This document shows, in pieces, positions 49,416-58,891 of a DNA stretch of 64,000 bases. Origin of the DNA: Pseudomonas sp. N040 (GTDB lineage: Bacteria; Pseudomonadota; Gammaproteobacteria; Pseudomonadales; Pseudomonadaceae); assembly GCF_015637705.1 (NCBI RefSeq), contig NZ_JADOBE010000001.1:310001-374000 (forward strand), read 5' to 3'. How positions within the stretch are numbered: the stretch's first letter is position 1; the number at the start of each line of letters is the position of its first letter. The position numbers and the translations under genes are program-made. The notes beneath the pieces were generated by a model. The model did not search any database, was not told the origin of the DNA, and saw nothing but the letters and a program-made list of their open reading frames with translations.

Positions 49416-50432
49416 TTACTTGGCGAGGGTTTCGACAAATGACGCATCGAAGGTCTGGGCAAAATCCGGCACGGTCGTGATCTGGCCGTTGTCCTTGAGC
49501 AACTGGCCGATCACCGCGCCGCTGCCATAGAAGGACGAGGTGGCCGTCGATTCGGTGAAGTTGGCGCCCATCTCGGCCAGCGGAATGTTGTACACGCCGC
49601 TCATCTGTTCCCTGGCTTCAGCCGCCGAGACGCCGAGCACCTTGCCGATGATCGCGGCGGCTTCGTCCGGGTGGCTCTGCATGTAGGCCAGACCATCCAG
49701 ATAGCCCTGGATCAGCGCCTTGATCTGCGCCGGTTGCCTGGCAATCACGGCCTCGTCGAACACCAGCACGTCGGTGATCAGCCCCGGCGCATCCTTGGAG
49801 GAATACACCACATGGAACTTGTCGCCGGGCATGCCGAGGATCTGCGAGACGTTGGGTTCGTAGGTGACGCCCACCGGCAGGCTGCCCGAGGCCATGGCGC
49901 CGGGAATGGCTTCCGGGGTCATGTTCACCGGGATGATGTCCTTGTCGCTCAGGCCGTTGCTCTTCAGTGCATAGGCCAGCAGGAAGTCGGAAGGCGACAG
50001 CGGGTTGAAGCCGACCTTCTGGCCCTTGAAGCCGGCCACCGAGGTGATCGACTTGTCCGCGACGATGGCGTCGCCGCCGTTGGAGAAGTCGATCGGCATC
50101 ACCACGCGGTGCTTGAGACCCTTGGCCACCGAGCCGATCACCTGGTCATAGGTGAGCATGCCACCATCCAGCGCGCCACCGACCATCGCCGAGGGAATCA
50201 GCGCCGGGTCGTTGAAGAACTGCAGTTCAACCTTGAGGTCGTGGGCCTTGTACAGGTCCAGCTGATCGGCGACGTAGAAGGGCGCGTAGCCGGCCCACAC
50301 CACGGTACCGATCTTCATCGTTTCGATGGCTTGGGCGGTCAGGGGGAGCAGCGCGGCAGCCGAGGCCAGACAGGCTCCGAGCAGGGTCTTGCGCAGGGAA
50401 AAGGGCTTGCAGCTGGACAGCATGGTGGTCAT
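49416..50432 (-). CDS. NitT/TauT-type ABC transporter substrate-binding protein
   Basis: 338 residues with a signal peptide (LLGACLASAAALLPLTAQA). MKIGTVVWAGYAPFYVADQL and the following GG(A)LDGGMLTYDQ are typical of NMT1/TauA-like periplasmic binding proteins for nitrate, sulfonates and other nitrogen compounds. First gene of the operon; TAGGAG precedes the ATG and the guanidine-I riboswitch lies in its leader. Confidence 0.93.
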   Translation of the reverse strand: MTTMLSSCKPFSLRKTLLGACLASAAALLPLTAQAIETMKIGTVVWAGYAPFYVADQLDLYKAHDLKVELQFFNDPALIPSAMVGGALDGGMLTYDQVIGSVAKGLKHRVVMPIDFSNGGDAIVADKSITSVAGFKGQKVGFNPLSPSDFLLAYALKSNGLSDKDIIPVNMTPEAIPGAMASGSLPVGVTYEPNVSQILGMPGDKFHVVYSSKDAPGLITDVLVFDEAVIARQPAQIKALIQGYLDGLAYMQSHPDEAAAIIGKVLGVSAAEAREQMSGVYNIPLAEMGANFTESTATSSFYGSGAVIGQLLKDNGQITTVPDFAQTFDASFVETLAK

Positions 50433-50478
50433 GGCAACGCTCCTACACAGTGAGAATCAGGCACGGGATGACAACGCG

Positions 50479-50575
50479 TCTCCCGGGCTTTTATCCCGCC
50501 GTGTAGCTTCAGTCCCTGAAGCCGGAGAACTCTCGGACCAGCCATCCACCGCAGTGGAGCGGAACCCTAGTTCGC
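50479..50575 (-). promoter_or_regulatory. Guanidine-I (ykkC) riboswitch
   Basis: On the minus strand the leader shows the three most conserved blocks of the ykkC aptamer in order: CUAGGGUUCCG (complement of 50560-50570), GGCUGGUCCGAGAGUU (50528-50543) and ACGGCGGGAUAAAAGCCCG continuing GGAGA (within 50479-50504). Subtype 1 of ykkC binds free guanidine and turns genes on. It is the leader of the 11-gene operon starting at 50432. Variant ykkC-2 subtypes bind ppGpp or PRPP, so the ligand is probable, not proven. Confidence 0.9.
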
Positions 50576-50651
50576 CTCTGGTACAACTCCTGTGTGTGCT
50601 CGGTACGCCGGTCAGACCGGCGCGCTGCTGCATCCCGTTCAACAGGGATAA

Positions 50652-50667
50652 AGCAAGTCCGGTGCCA
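50652..50667 (-). promoter_or_regulatory. Sigma-54 -24/-12 promoter of the guanidine operon
   Basis: On the minus strand TGGCACCGGACTTGCT matches the RpoN consensus TGGCACR-N4-TTGCW with one mismatch and exact GG-GC spacing. It lies about 77 bases upstream of the aptamer, giving a leader of about 210 bases. RpoN promoters of nitrogen genes are usually activated by NtrC; I did not identify clear NtrC sites upstream. Confidence 0.7.
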
Positions 50668-50807
50668 GTCTTCGACCGAGCCTCGAAGCCGACAATAAAA
50701 CGCTTCCAATTCAGTGGGTTGTGCAGCAGGGCGGACGCCCTTCAGGTTGTCGCGGCGGGCGCCCCGCACCAGCACTAGGCGCGCCGCCCGCTTTCAGTGC
50801 GGCGCGC

Positions 50808-51707
50808 TCAGTCGCCGCCGACGGCGAAGTTGGGCAGGCTGTCGACCGGCTGGGCAAAGTCGAAGGGAATCGACTCCAGGGCCATGCCGACATTGCGCTG
50901 CACGACGAAGTGCAGGTGCGGGCCAGTGCTGTTACCGGTATTGCCGGAGCGCGCCAGCCGCTCGCCGAGCGCCACCCGCTGGCCCTCGCGGACCTGCACC
51001 GAGCCGCGCATCAGGTGCAGGTAGACGCCCATGGTGCCGTCGTCATGCAGCACCCGCACGAAGTTGCCGGAAGGATTGTTACCGCGACCACTCTGCTGGT
51101 TTTCAATCTTCACCACCATGCCACTGCGCGCGGCGACGATCGGTGTGCCTTCGGGCATGGCGATGTCCAGCGCGTAGCGGCCCTTGGGCGTGAAGTGGCT
51201 GTACTTGCCGTTGGCACCCTGGGTCAGGCGGAACGGCCCGCCACGCCACGGCAGCGGATAGGGATAGCTCTTCGGCAGCAGGCGCGGATCACCGAGCGCG
51301 TAGTGCAGCTTGGGCGTGTAGCGCAGCGGCTGTTGCGGGTCGCGCGGTGCCAGGGTCAGCAGGCGGATCTTGCTGCGCGGCGGCAGCACCCAGTGTACCG
51401 GCTTGGCCGGCACGCCAACGGCGTTGGCCACCCCGCTGAGTTCCAGCTCGATCTCCACCGGGGCGTACAGATCATTGCGCACCAGCAGGGTTTCGCCGGC
51501 TTCATGCTGCCTGGTTTCCAGCTTCACCTGCAGGTCGAGACGCTCGATCATGCGGTCGCGGAACACGAAGACCTGGGCGCCGGGCAGCGGCTGGTCGGTG
51601 TAGGTCACGTTGCCCTGCGGGTCGACGTGCTTGTAGACGGTCAGGGCAGCGGCCGGGCCGGCAACCAGCAGCAGCAGCAGGCAGAAAGTGCTCAGGCGAA
51701 ATGTCAT
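50808..51707 (-). CDS. M23 family metallopeptidase with DUF4124 domain
   Basis: 299 residues from ATG 51707 (MTFRLSTFCLLLLLVAGPAA, a signal peptide); the 96 codons upstream in frame are not credible. An N-terminal DUF4124 stretch (LTVYKHVDPQGNVTYTD) is followed by a beta domain and an LytM/M23 domain: GRYALDIAMPEGTPIVA and the zinc HLHF motif near the end. Periplasmic peptidoglycan endopeptidase or activator. A similar gene sits between phoR and phoU in other Pseudomonas. Confidence 0.88.
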   Translation of the reverse strand: MTFRLSTFCLLLLLVAGPAAALTVYKHVDPQGNVTYTDQPLPGAQVFVFRDRMIERLDLQVKLETRQHEAGETLLVRNDLYAPVEIELELSGVANAVGVPAKPVHWVLPPRSKIRLLTLAPRDPQQPLRYTPKLHYALGDPRLLPKSYPYPLPWRGGPFRLTQGANGKYSHFTPKGRYALDIAMPEGTPIVAARSGMVVKIENQQSGRGNNPSGNFVRVLHDDGTMGVYLHLMRGSVQVREGQRVALGERLARSGNTGNSTGPHLHFVVQRNVGMALESIPFDFAQPVDSLPNFAVGGD

Positions 51708-51930
51708 GGGGCAGGGGGCGTACTGATGATCCAGGCCCTGAAGACTAGCAGTGCCGCCCGCGGCAAGCGAGCCGGCAGCCTCCGGAGTGTGATCCAGTGC
51801 AGCGACCGGCACCGCGTGGCGTGGCGTTTTGACACGCAGGAGGGACGGACTAGGCTGAAAACAGGGCGCCCCGTGCGACCGCCTGCCGGTTCGCAGCGCC
51901 CGTCCCGCCAACTCGCGGAGGGTCACCAGC

Positions 51931-52260
51931 ATGAACACCGCACCCTTGCACTCACCCTTGCACGCGCTCTTGATCGACCGCCCGCTGCGCGACATCTTCT
52001 GGCTCTACGGCGTGCTCCCCAGCAACCTGCTGTGGGCCGCCAGCCTCGCGGTGTATTTCAGCGCGGCGCCACTGGCCAGTGTGCTGCTCATGTTCAGCCT
52101 GCTGCTGGCCTACACCGTCTGGATCATCTGCGAGATCTGGCACTGCAGCGGCAACGTGAAAAACCCGCTCCACGGTGATATCGCCCGCCTGCTGACGGCA
52201 GCCTGGGCAATCAATACGCTGCTGCTGGTTGCCTTCCTGCTGCTGCAACGCCTCGGCTGA
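51931..52260 (+). CDS. Small membrane protein
   Basis: 109 residues with GGAGGGTC before the ATG. Three hydrophobic helices (about 20-45, 49-66, 84-106) and a conserved-looking WIICEIWHCSGNVKN stretch. Family unknown to me. It is divergent from the M23 gene and followed after 48 bases by the flavin reductase-like gene. Confidence 0.75.
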   Translation: MNTAPLHSPLHALLIDRPLRDIFWLYGVLPSNLLWAASLAVYFSAAPLASVLLMFSLLLAYTVWIICEIWHCSGNVKNPLHGDIARLLTAAWAINTLLLVAFLLLQRLG

Positions 52261-52308
52261 GGCCGCGCCTGCTGCTTGCGGCAGCCGCGGGCTGCGAGGA
52301 GAACACCG

Positions 52309-52839
52309 GTGCGCTCATTGCCGCTGGGAAAGGTCTACACCCTGCTGGAGCCTGGCCCGGTGGTGTTGCTGAGCACGGCGTTTGCCGGGCAGCGCAATGT
52401 CATGGCCATGTCCTGGCACTGCATGCTCGAATTCGAGCCGCCGCTGATCGGCTGCGTGGTCAGCGACGGCAACTACTCGCACGGCTTGCTGCTGCAGTCC
52501 GGCGAATGCGTGATCAATCTGCCGGGGGCGGCGTTGGCCGAGCAGGTGGTTGGCTGCGGCAACACTTGCGGTGCCGGGCTGGACAAGTTCGCCAGGTTCG
52601 GCCTGACGCCGCGGCCGGCCAGGTGCGTTGGCGCACCGCTGATCGCCGAGTGCTTCGCCAGCATCGAGTGCCGGGTGGTCGATACCACGCTGCTGGGCAA
52701 GTACTGCTTCTTCGTGCTGGAGGCCGTGCATGCCTGGATCAGTTCCGCGGCTGAACCGCCGCAGACCATCCATCACCGCGGCCACGGCAACTTCATGGTC
52801 GCCGGCGCGCAGCTGCACCTGCCATCCAAGATGAAATAG
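52309..52839 (+). CDS. Flavin reductase-like (FMN-binding split barrel) protein
   Basis: 176 residues from GTG 52309 with GAGGAG upstream. VVLLSTAFAGQRNVMAMSWH and FEPPLIGCVVSDGNYSH, then GKYCFFVLEAVHAW, fit the flavin reductase domain. It may reduce FMN or act as a flavoprotein; no partner monooxygenase is adjacent. Converges on phoU. Confidence 0.85.
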   Translation: MRSLPLGKVYTLLEPGPVVLLSTAFAGQRNVMAMSWHCMLEFEPPLIGCVVSDGNYSHGLLLQSGECVINLPGAALAEQVVGCGNTCGAGLDKFARFGLTPRPARCVGAPLIAECFASIECRVVDTTLLGKYCFFVLEAVHAWISSAAEPPQTIHHRGHGNFMVAGAQLHLPSKMK

Positions 52840-52859
52840 GCCGGACCTGCTGCCGGCCG

Positions 52860-53591
52860 TTACTCCGCGCTATCGTCAGGGCCGCTGGCCGGCTTGCTGC
52901 CCGCCAGGCTTTTGTGCCGCACATCGGTGCCGTGCACCATGTAGATCACCAGCTCGGCGATGTTGCGCGCGTGGTCGCCGATCCGTTCCAGCGAGCGCAG
53001 CGCCCAGATCACGTTGAGCACGCGGGAGATCGAGCGCGGGTCTTCCATCATGTAGGTGACCAGCTCGCGCAGGGCGCTCTTGTACTCGCGGTCAATGGTC
53101 TTGTCGTACTGCGCCACCGAGCGCGCCAGCTCGACATCGAAACGGGCAAAGGCGTCCAGTGCCTCCTGCACCATCTTGCGCACCTGGTCGCCGATATGGC
53201 GGATCTCGTCGTAGCCGCGGGTGGCGCCGTCGTCGCCGGACAGCTCCAGTGCGCGCTTGGCGATCTTGGTGGCTTCGTCACCGATGCGCTCGAGGTCGAT
53301 CACCGACTTGGAAATCCCGATGATCAGGCGCAGGTCGGAGGCCGCCGGCTGGCGCCGGGCGAGAATGCGGATGCACTCCTCGTCGATCGACACTTCCATC
53401 TGGTTGATCTGGGCATCCGCTTCGCGGACACGCCCGGCGAGCGCGGCATCGGCTTCGATCAGCGAGGTCACTGCGTCGTTGACCTGTTTCTCGACCAGGC
53501 CACCCATGGCCAGCAGGTGGCTGCGCACGGCCTCGAGATCGGCATTGAACTGGGCGGAAATGTGCTGGGTGAGGCTGTCTTTATTGATCAT
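52860..53591 (-). CDS. phoU: Phosphate transport system regulator PhoU
   Basis: 243 residues, two three-helix PhoU repeats. HISAQFNADLEAVRSHLLAMG at the N-terminus and the metal-binding E/DxxxD motifs (DLERIGDEATKIAKRAL and SLERIGDHARNIAELVIYMV) are diagnostic. It restrains PhoR when phosphate is ample. Last gene of the pst cluster, about 200 bases after pstB. Confidence 0.97.
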   Translation of the reverse strand: MINKDSLTQHISAQFNADLEAVRSHLLAMGGLVEKQVNDAVTSLIEADAALAGRVREADAQINQMEVSIDEECIRILARRQPAASDLRLIIGISKSVIDLERIGDEATKIAKRALELSGDDGATRGYDEIRHIGDQVRKMVQEALDAFARFDVELARSVAQYDKTIDREYKSALRELVTYMMEDPRSISRVLNVIWALRSLERIGDHARNIAELVIYMVHGTDVRHKSLAGSKPASGPDDSAE

Positions 53592-53789
53592 GATTGAACC
53601 CTTGCAAACGGGTGGATGTTCTTGTCAGCTGGCCTATTCCGGCCCTTGGGAAAGCGTGTCGGGCAAGGAGGCGCCGCGCCTTTCGCGATCCCTTCGCTTC
53701 AGGCATTTCCCACATCCCTGTGGGTCACTGTACAACTCGTACGGCAAGCGGCGCCGACACAGCCCGGCGCGCTTTCCCATGGCCGGGGG

Positions 53790-54623
53790 CTAGCCATAGC
53801 GGCCGGTGATGTAGTCTTCAGTCTGCTTGGTCGACGGGTTGGTGAACAGCGTATCGGTGTCGCCAATCTCGACCAGCTTGCCCATGTACATGAACGCGGT
53901 GTAGTCGGACACCCGCGCCGCCTGCTGCATGTTGTGGGTGACGATGACGATGGTGAACTTGCGCTTGAGCTCGTGGATCAGCTCTTCCACCTTCAGGGTG
54001 GAGATCGGGTCGAGCGCCGAGCAGGGTTCGTCGAGCAGCAGCACTTCGGGCTGCACGGCGATGGTGCGGGCAATCACCAGGCGCTGCTGCTGGCCGCCGG
54101 ACAGGCCCAGGGCGGAATCGTTCAGGCGATCCTTGGCCTCGTCCCACAGCGCCGCACCGCGCAGCGACTGCTCGACGGCCTCGTCGAGGATGCGCTTCTG
54201 GTTGATGCCCTGGATGCGCAGGCCGTAGGCAACGTTCTCGTAGATGCTCTTGGGGAACGGGTTGGGCTTCTGGAACACCATGCCGACACGCCGGCGCAGG
54301 TCGGCCACATCCACGTCACGGGCATTGATGTCCTTGCCGTCCATGCGGATTTCACCGTCGATCCGGCAGCCGTCGACCAGGTCATTCATGCGGTTGAAGC
54401 AGCGCAACAGGGTCGACTTGCCGCAGCCGCTCGGCCCGATAAAGGCGGTCACGCGCTGGCTGGGAATCTGCATCTTGACGTCGAACAACGCCTGCTTCTG
54501 GCCGTAATGCAGGTTCAGGCCGGGGACATCAATGCCCACGGTTTCATTGGCCAGATTCATGCTCTGCTGGTCGCGCTTCAGCGCACTGATGTTGATGCCG
54601 TGGGTATGCGGTTGCTGTTGCAT
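53790..54623 (-). CDS. pstB: Phosphate ABC transporter ATP-binding protein PstB
   Basis: 277 residues. Walker [10 protein letters not shown] near 63-71, signature [14 protein letters not shown], Walker [14 protein letters not shown], switch His in [13 protein letters not shown]. Energises high-affinity phosphate import and takes part in signalling to PhoR. The first 21 residues precede an internal Met ([12 protein letters not shown]) that could also be the start. Confidence 0.97.
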   Translation of the reverse strand: MQQQPHTHGINISALKRDQQSMNLANETVGIDVPGLNLHYGQKQALFDVKMQIPSQRVTAFIGPSGCGKSTLLRCFNRMNDLVDGCRIDGEIRMDGKDINARDVDVADLRRRVGMVFQKPNPFPKSIYENVAYGLRIQGINQKRILDEAVEQSLRGAALWDEAKDRLNDSALGLSGGQQQRLVIARTIAVQPEVLLLDEPCSALDPISTLKVEELIHELKRKFTIVIVTHNMQQAARVSDYTAFMYMGKLVEIGDTDTLFTNPSTKQTEDYITGRYG

Positions 54624-54686
54624 GCTTCACTCCATTCAAGCCGTCTGCGGTTGGAACCTGTTGGGTAACCGGCAATAGGCTGATGT

Positions 54687-56357
54687 CTAGTGTTCCAGTG
54701 ATTTGTATTTTTCACGCAGGTGGTTACGCAGGGTAACCGCCGAGATATTCAGCAAGGCGACCACCGCGACCAGCAGCAGCGCCGTGGCGTACACCAGCGG
54801 CCGCGCGGCCTCGACGTTGGGGCTCTGGAAGCCGACGTCGTAGATATGGAAGCCCAGGTGCATGATCTTCTGGTCGAAGTGCAGGTACGGGTAGTTGCCG
54901 TCCACCGGCAGTGCCGGCGCCAGCTTGACCACCCCGACCAGCATCAGCGGCGCCACTTCGCCGGCGGCGCGCGCCACGGCGAGGATCAGCCCGGTCATCA
55001 TCGCCGGACTGGCCATCGGCAGCACCACCTTCCACAGGGTTTCCGATTTGGTTGCACCCAGCGCCAGCGAGCCTTCGCGCAGTGCCCGCGGGATCCGCGC
55101 CAGGCCTTCCTCGGTGGCGACAATCACCACCGGCACCGACAGAATCGCCAGGGTCAGCGACGCCCACAACAGCCCCGGAGTACCGAAGGTCGGCGCCGGC
55201 AAGGCTTCGGGGAAGAACAGGCGGTCCAGCGAACCACCCAGCACGTAGACGAAGAAGCCCAGGCCGAACACGCCGTAGACGATGGCCGGCACACCCGCCA
55301 GGTTGTTCACCGCGATGCGCACGATCTGGGTGAAGGCGTTCTGCTTGGCGTACTCGCGCAGATACACCGCCGCCAGCACGCCGAACGGGGTGACGATCAC
55401 CGCCATCAGCATGGTCATCATCACGGTGCCGAAGATCGCCGGGAAAATCCCGCCTTCGGTGTTGGCTTCGCGCGGGTCATCGCTGAGGAACGACCACAGG
55501 TTGGCCACATAGCTGCCGATCTTGGCGAACACCGACATGGCATTCGGCTGCTGCGCCTGGACGATGGAGCCCAGGCTGATTTCCTTTTCCTGGCCGCTGA
55601 CGTCACGCATCACCAGACTGTCACGGTCGACGTCGGTATGCAGGCGAATCAGCTCTTTTTCCAGCACCTCATAACGGGCCTGCAGCTCTGCGCGCTCGGC
55701 AGCGATGTCCGCCTGTGCGCCCGCATCCAGCTGCCCGTCTAGCTCCAGCTTGCGCGTCTGCAGACGCAGACGCTCGAGACCGTGATTGATCGCATTGATT
55801 TCTTTCTTTTCGATACGCGCCAGATCGGTGGCCAGATTGCTCGTACGCTCCAGCCGCTCCTGCAGCAGCGGCCAGACCTCGGCGCCTTCAGCCACCACTT
55901 TGCCGGCTTCCTTCAGGCTGACCGGATAGCCGTAGAAATTACCCCATTCGCGGCGTTCCAGCGCGATCAGGTCCAGCGGATAGCTCTTCTCGCTGAGCCA
56001 CTCGCCGATCACCCAGGTGAAATCGCTGCCATTGATATCCCGATTGCCCACCTTGATCAGGTCGCGGGTCATGAATTCCGGGCCATCCGTGCCCACCGGG
56101 AAGCCGGCACCCTTGAGCCGCGCACGGCTGACTTCTTCCGCTTCAACCAGCTCACCGACCAGCAGGCGGGATTCCTGGCCGGGAATCGAATAACGCGCCT
56201 GCAGCAGATCCGCCGGCCAGAAGTGGCCGAGACCCCGATAAGCGATCAACAGCAACAGGCCGACGGTCATGATCACCGCAATGGATACGGCCCCACCGCT
56301 GATCCAGATGCCGGGAGCACCACTTTTGACCCAGGATTTCAGATTGTGCTGTTTCAC
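54687..56357 (-). CDS. pstA: Phosphate ABC transporter permease PstA (long form)
   Basis: 556 residues, roughly twice the size of enteric PstA. One N-terminal helix is followed by an extracytoplasmic region of about 270 residues with a coiled coil (LQTRKLELDGQLDAGAQADI), and then the typical permease with the EAA loop (IPRALREGSLALGATKSETL). The large insertion is usual for Pseudomonas PstA. Acts with PstC. Confidence 0.94.
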   Translation of the reverse strand: MKQHNLKSWVKSGAPGIWISGGAVSIAVIMTVGLLLLIAYRGLGHFWPADLLQARYSIPGQESRLLVGELVEAEEVSRARLKGAGFPVGTDGPEFMTRDLIKVGNRDINGSDFTWVIGEWLSEKSYPLDLIALERREWGNFYGYPVSLKEAGKVVAEGAEVWPLLQERLERTSNLATDLARIEKKEINAINHGLERLRLQTRKLELDGQLDAGAQADIAAERAELQARYEVLEKELIRLHTDVDRDSLVMRDVSGQEKEISLGSIVQAQQPNAMSVFAKIGSYVANLWSFLSDDPREANTEGGIFPAIFGTVMMTMLMAVIVTPFGVLAAVYLREYAKQNAFTQIVRIAVNNLAGVPAIVYGVFGLGFFVYVLGGSLDRLFFPEALPAPTFGTPGLLWASLTLAILSVPVVIVATEEGLARIPRALREGSLALGATKSETLWKVVLPMASPAMMTGLILAVARAAGEVAPLMLVGVVKLAPALPVDGNYPYLHFDQKIMHLGFHIYDVGFQSPNVEAARPLVYATALLLVAVVALLNISAVTLRNHLREKYKSLEH

Positions 56358-56417
56358 CGAAACCTTCCTTCATCAAATTCGTTTACACGGCAGCCTTGCA
56401 GCTGCCGGGCGAGACAA

Positions 56418-58679
56418 TTACAGGGAGGCATATTTGCCCCGCAGGCGCTGCCGGATCAGTTCAGCCAGGGTGTTCATGACAAAGGTGAACGTCAGCAACA
56501 CCAGCGCCGAGAGGAACAGCACACGGTAGTGCGAACCACCCACCTCGGACTCCGGCATTTCCACCGCCACGTTGGCCGCCAGGGTGCGCATGCCTTCGAA
56601 CAGGTTGAGTTCCATTACCGGCGTGTTGCCGGTGGCCATCAGCACGATCATGGTCTCGCCGACGGCGCGGCCCATGCCGATCATCAGCGCCGAGAAGATG
56701 CCCGGGCTGGCGGTCAGGATCACCACCCGCGTCAGCGTCTGCCAGGGGGTTGCACCGAGCGCCAGCGAGCCCAGGGTCAGGCCCTTGGGCACGCTGAACA
56801 CCGCATCTTCGGCAATCGAGAAAATGTTCGGAATCACCGCAAAGCCCATGGCCAGACCGACAATCAGGGCATTGCGCTGATCGAACTGGATGCCCAGGTC
56901 GTTGGAAATCCACAGGCGCATGTCACCGCCAAACAGCCAGTTTTCCAGCTGCGGGCTGACGCCCAGGGCAAACCAGGCCACCAGCAACACCACCGGGATC
57001 AGGATCGCCGCTTCCCAGCCATCCGGCACGCGCTGGCGCAAGCCGGCCGGCAAACTGCTCCAGGCAAAGCCGGCCAGCAGGATGCCCAGCGGGGTCAGCA
57101 GCAGCAGGCTGAAGATGCCCGGCAGGTGGCCTTCGACATAGGGCGCGAGGAACAGGCCGGCAAAGAAACCGAGGATGACGGTGGGCAGCGCGCCCATCAA
57201 CTCGATCACCGGCTTGACCTTGCGGCGCATGCCGGGCGCCATGAAATACGCGGTGTAAATGGCCGCGGCAACGGCCAGTGGCGCGGCCAGCAGCATGGCG
57301 TAGAAGGCCGCCTTGAGGGTACCGAAGGTCAGCGGTGCGAGGCTCATCTTCGGCTCGAAATCGGCCGTTGCTGCCGTCGACTGCCAGATGTACTTGGGCT
57401 CTTCATAGCTCTCGTACCAGACCTTGCTCCACAGCGAGCTCCAGGAAATCTCCGGATGCTCGTTTGCCACGGCGAACTTCAGTAACTGGTTGCCGTCTTC
57501 CAGCAGAATCCGGTTGGCGCGCGGCGACAGGGCGAACATCTCGGCGCCCTTGCCGGCAACCGTTTCGATCAGCAGGGTGCGCTGCGCGGTGCTGTGGAAC
57601 ACGCCCAGCTCGCCGCCAGCATTCAGCGCGACAAAGCCCTTGCGCCGCTCTTCCGGGACGATCTGGGTAATCGCCGCGTCGCCCAGCTGGAAGTCGCGGA
57701 TGTGCTTGAGGCGCTGCTCGTCATCCGGGTCGCGGGCCATGAACCACTGCGCGATGCCGCCCTTGGAGTCACCGATGAGCAGCGAGATGCCCCCCAGCAA
57801 CTGGCTGCTGGCCGTCACTTCCGTACTGGCATCGGTGGTCATTTCATAGCGGCCGTTGAGGGTGCGCTGGCGCAGGTTGAACACATCCATGTGCGCCCGG
57901 CCATTGAGCACGAACAGCCAGTTGCTCTGCACGTCGATGTACAGCGCCTTGATCGTCTCCTTGAGTTGCGGCAGGACAATCCGCTGCTGCTCGCGGGTGA
58001 TCTCGCCGGTCATCATGTTTTCGCTTTCGCGCAGCTGCAACAGGTGCAGCTCGGCGCCGGTAGAGCCTGCCAGCAGCAGGTTGCCATCGGTTGCGGAAAG
58101 GTTCACATGCTCAAGCGGACGGCCTTTCGGATCGAGCTGGAACGGCGTTTCGCCATAGGGGTATTCGATCACCGGCGTGACGGTTTTCTGGTCGTTGGGA
58201 TAACTGACCATGTAGTTGTGGCGCATGACCAGCGCTTCGCCACCGCTCAGGCCGGCAATCAGCAGCGCACTGCCGGGCAAGCCCTGTTGCAGCGACACCA
58301 GCTTGCGCTCGGCCGGGATCGGCAGCTTGACGCGCTTGAGCTCGGCGCCGGTCTTGGCATTGAAGAACACTGCCTGGCCCTGGGCGGAAACCCGCAAGGC
58401 GATTTCATTCTGCTCCTCGATCGCCAGCAGCAGCGGCTGGCCGGCCTCCTGCAGCCAGGCCGGGCTTTGCGTCTTGAGCGCGGTCAGCTCGGCGCCACGG
58501 AACAATGGCAGCACCACATAGGCCAGGTAGAAGAAGATCAGGGTGATCGTGGCCAGCACGGCGAGCCCGCCGACCAGCACGTACCAGTTGGTCAGGCGGT
58601 CTTTCAGGGCGCGGATGCGGCGCTTGCGCTGCAAGGCCGGGGTGTTGAAATCAATTCGCGATGCAGTGGGAGTAGTCAT
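56418..58679 (-). CDS. pstC: Phosphate ABC transporter permease PstC (long form)
   Basis: About 753 residues from ATG 58679 (MTTPTASRIDFNTPALQRKR); in-frame starts at 58691, 58715 and 58721 are also possible. An N-terminal helix near 40-62 precedes an extracytoplasmic beta-propeller-like domain of about 380 residues and a permease with LGSLALGATPWQTLTRVVI. Long PstC is characteristic of pseudomonads. A Pho box precedes it, so it has its own phosphate-controlled promoter. Confidence 0.94.
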   Translation of the reverse strand: MTTPTASRIDFNTPALQRKRRIRALKDRLTNWYVLVGGLAVLATITLIFFYLAYVVLPLFRGAELTALKTQSPAWLQEAGQPLLLAIEEQNEIALRVSAQGQAVFFNAKTGAELKRVKLPIPAERKLVSLQQGLPGSALLIAGLSGGEALVMRHNYMVSYPNDQKTVTPVIEYPYGETPFQLDPKGRPLEHVNLSATDGNLLLAGSTGAELHLLQLRESENMMTGEITREQQRIVLPQLKETIKALYIDVQSNWLFVLNGRAHMDVFNLRQRTLNGRYEMTTDASTEVTASSQLLGGISLLIGDSKGGIAQWFMARDPDDEQRLKHIRDFQLGDAAITQIVPEERRKGFVALNAGGELGVFHSTAQRTLLIETVAGKGAEMFALSPRANRILLEDGNQLLKFAVANEHPEISWSSLWSKVWYESYEEPKYIWQSTAATADFEPKMSLAPLTFGTLKAAFYAMLLAAPLAVAAAIYTAYFMAPGMRRKVKPVIELMGALPTVILGFFAGLFLAPYVEGHLPGIFSLLLLTPLGILLAGFAWSSLPAGLRQRVPDGWEAAILIPVVLLVAWFALGVSPQLENWLFGGDMRLWISNDLGIQFDQRNALIVGLAMGFAVIPNIFSIAEDAVFSVPKGLTLGSLALGATPWQTLTRVVILTASPGIFSALMIGMGRAVGETMIVLMATGNTPVMELNLFEGMRTLAANVAVEMPESEVGGSHYRVLFLSALVLLTFTFVMNTLAELIRQRLRGKYASL

Positions 58680-58737
58680 TGGAATTGCCATTCGATTAGC
58701 TGCCGGATCGATCATGCGCACACCCTAGCCGCGAAAT

Positions 58738-58755
58738 ATGACAGACAGATGACAA
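58738..58755 (-). promoter_or_regulatory. Pho box upstream of pstC
   Basis: Minus strand TTGTCAT-CTGT-CTGTCAT, nearly the consensus pair of PhoB half-sites, about 60 bases before the pstC start. It explains expression of pstCAB-phoU separately from pstS. Confidence 0.8.
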
Positions 58756-58802
58756 TAGCGGCCCAAACGCTGCCGGAGAAATCACCCGCCGGAAATAGTC
58801 GA

Positions 58803-58865
58803 GGCCAGGATCAGACCTGGCCCCCTGCATGCGTCCTTGCCGCGGCGCCCAACTGAGCCGCCGCG
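58803..58865 (-). terminator. Two hairpins between pstS and pstC
   Basis: Two perfect 7-bp stems: GGCCAGG/CCTGGCC (58803-58809 with 58816-58822) and CGCGGCG/CGCCGCG (58841-58847 with 58859-58865). Neither has a T run, so they may stabilise the abundant pstS mRNA end or attenuate read-through to pstC. Confidence 0.45.
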
Positions 58866-58891
58866 CTTTCCTCTAAGTGACTTGCACAGAC

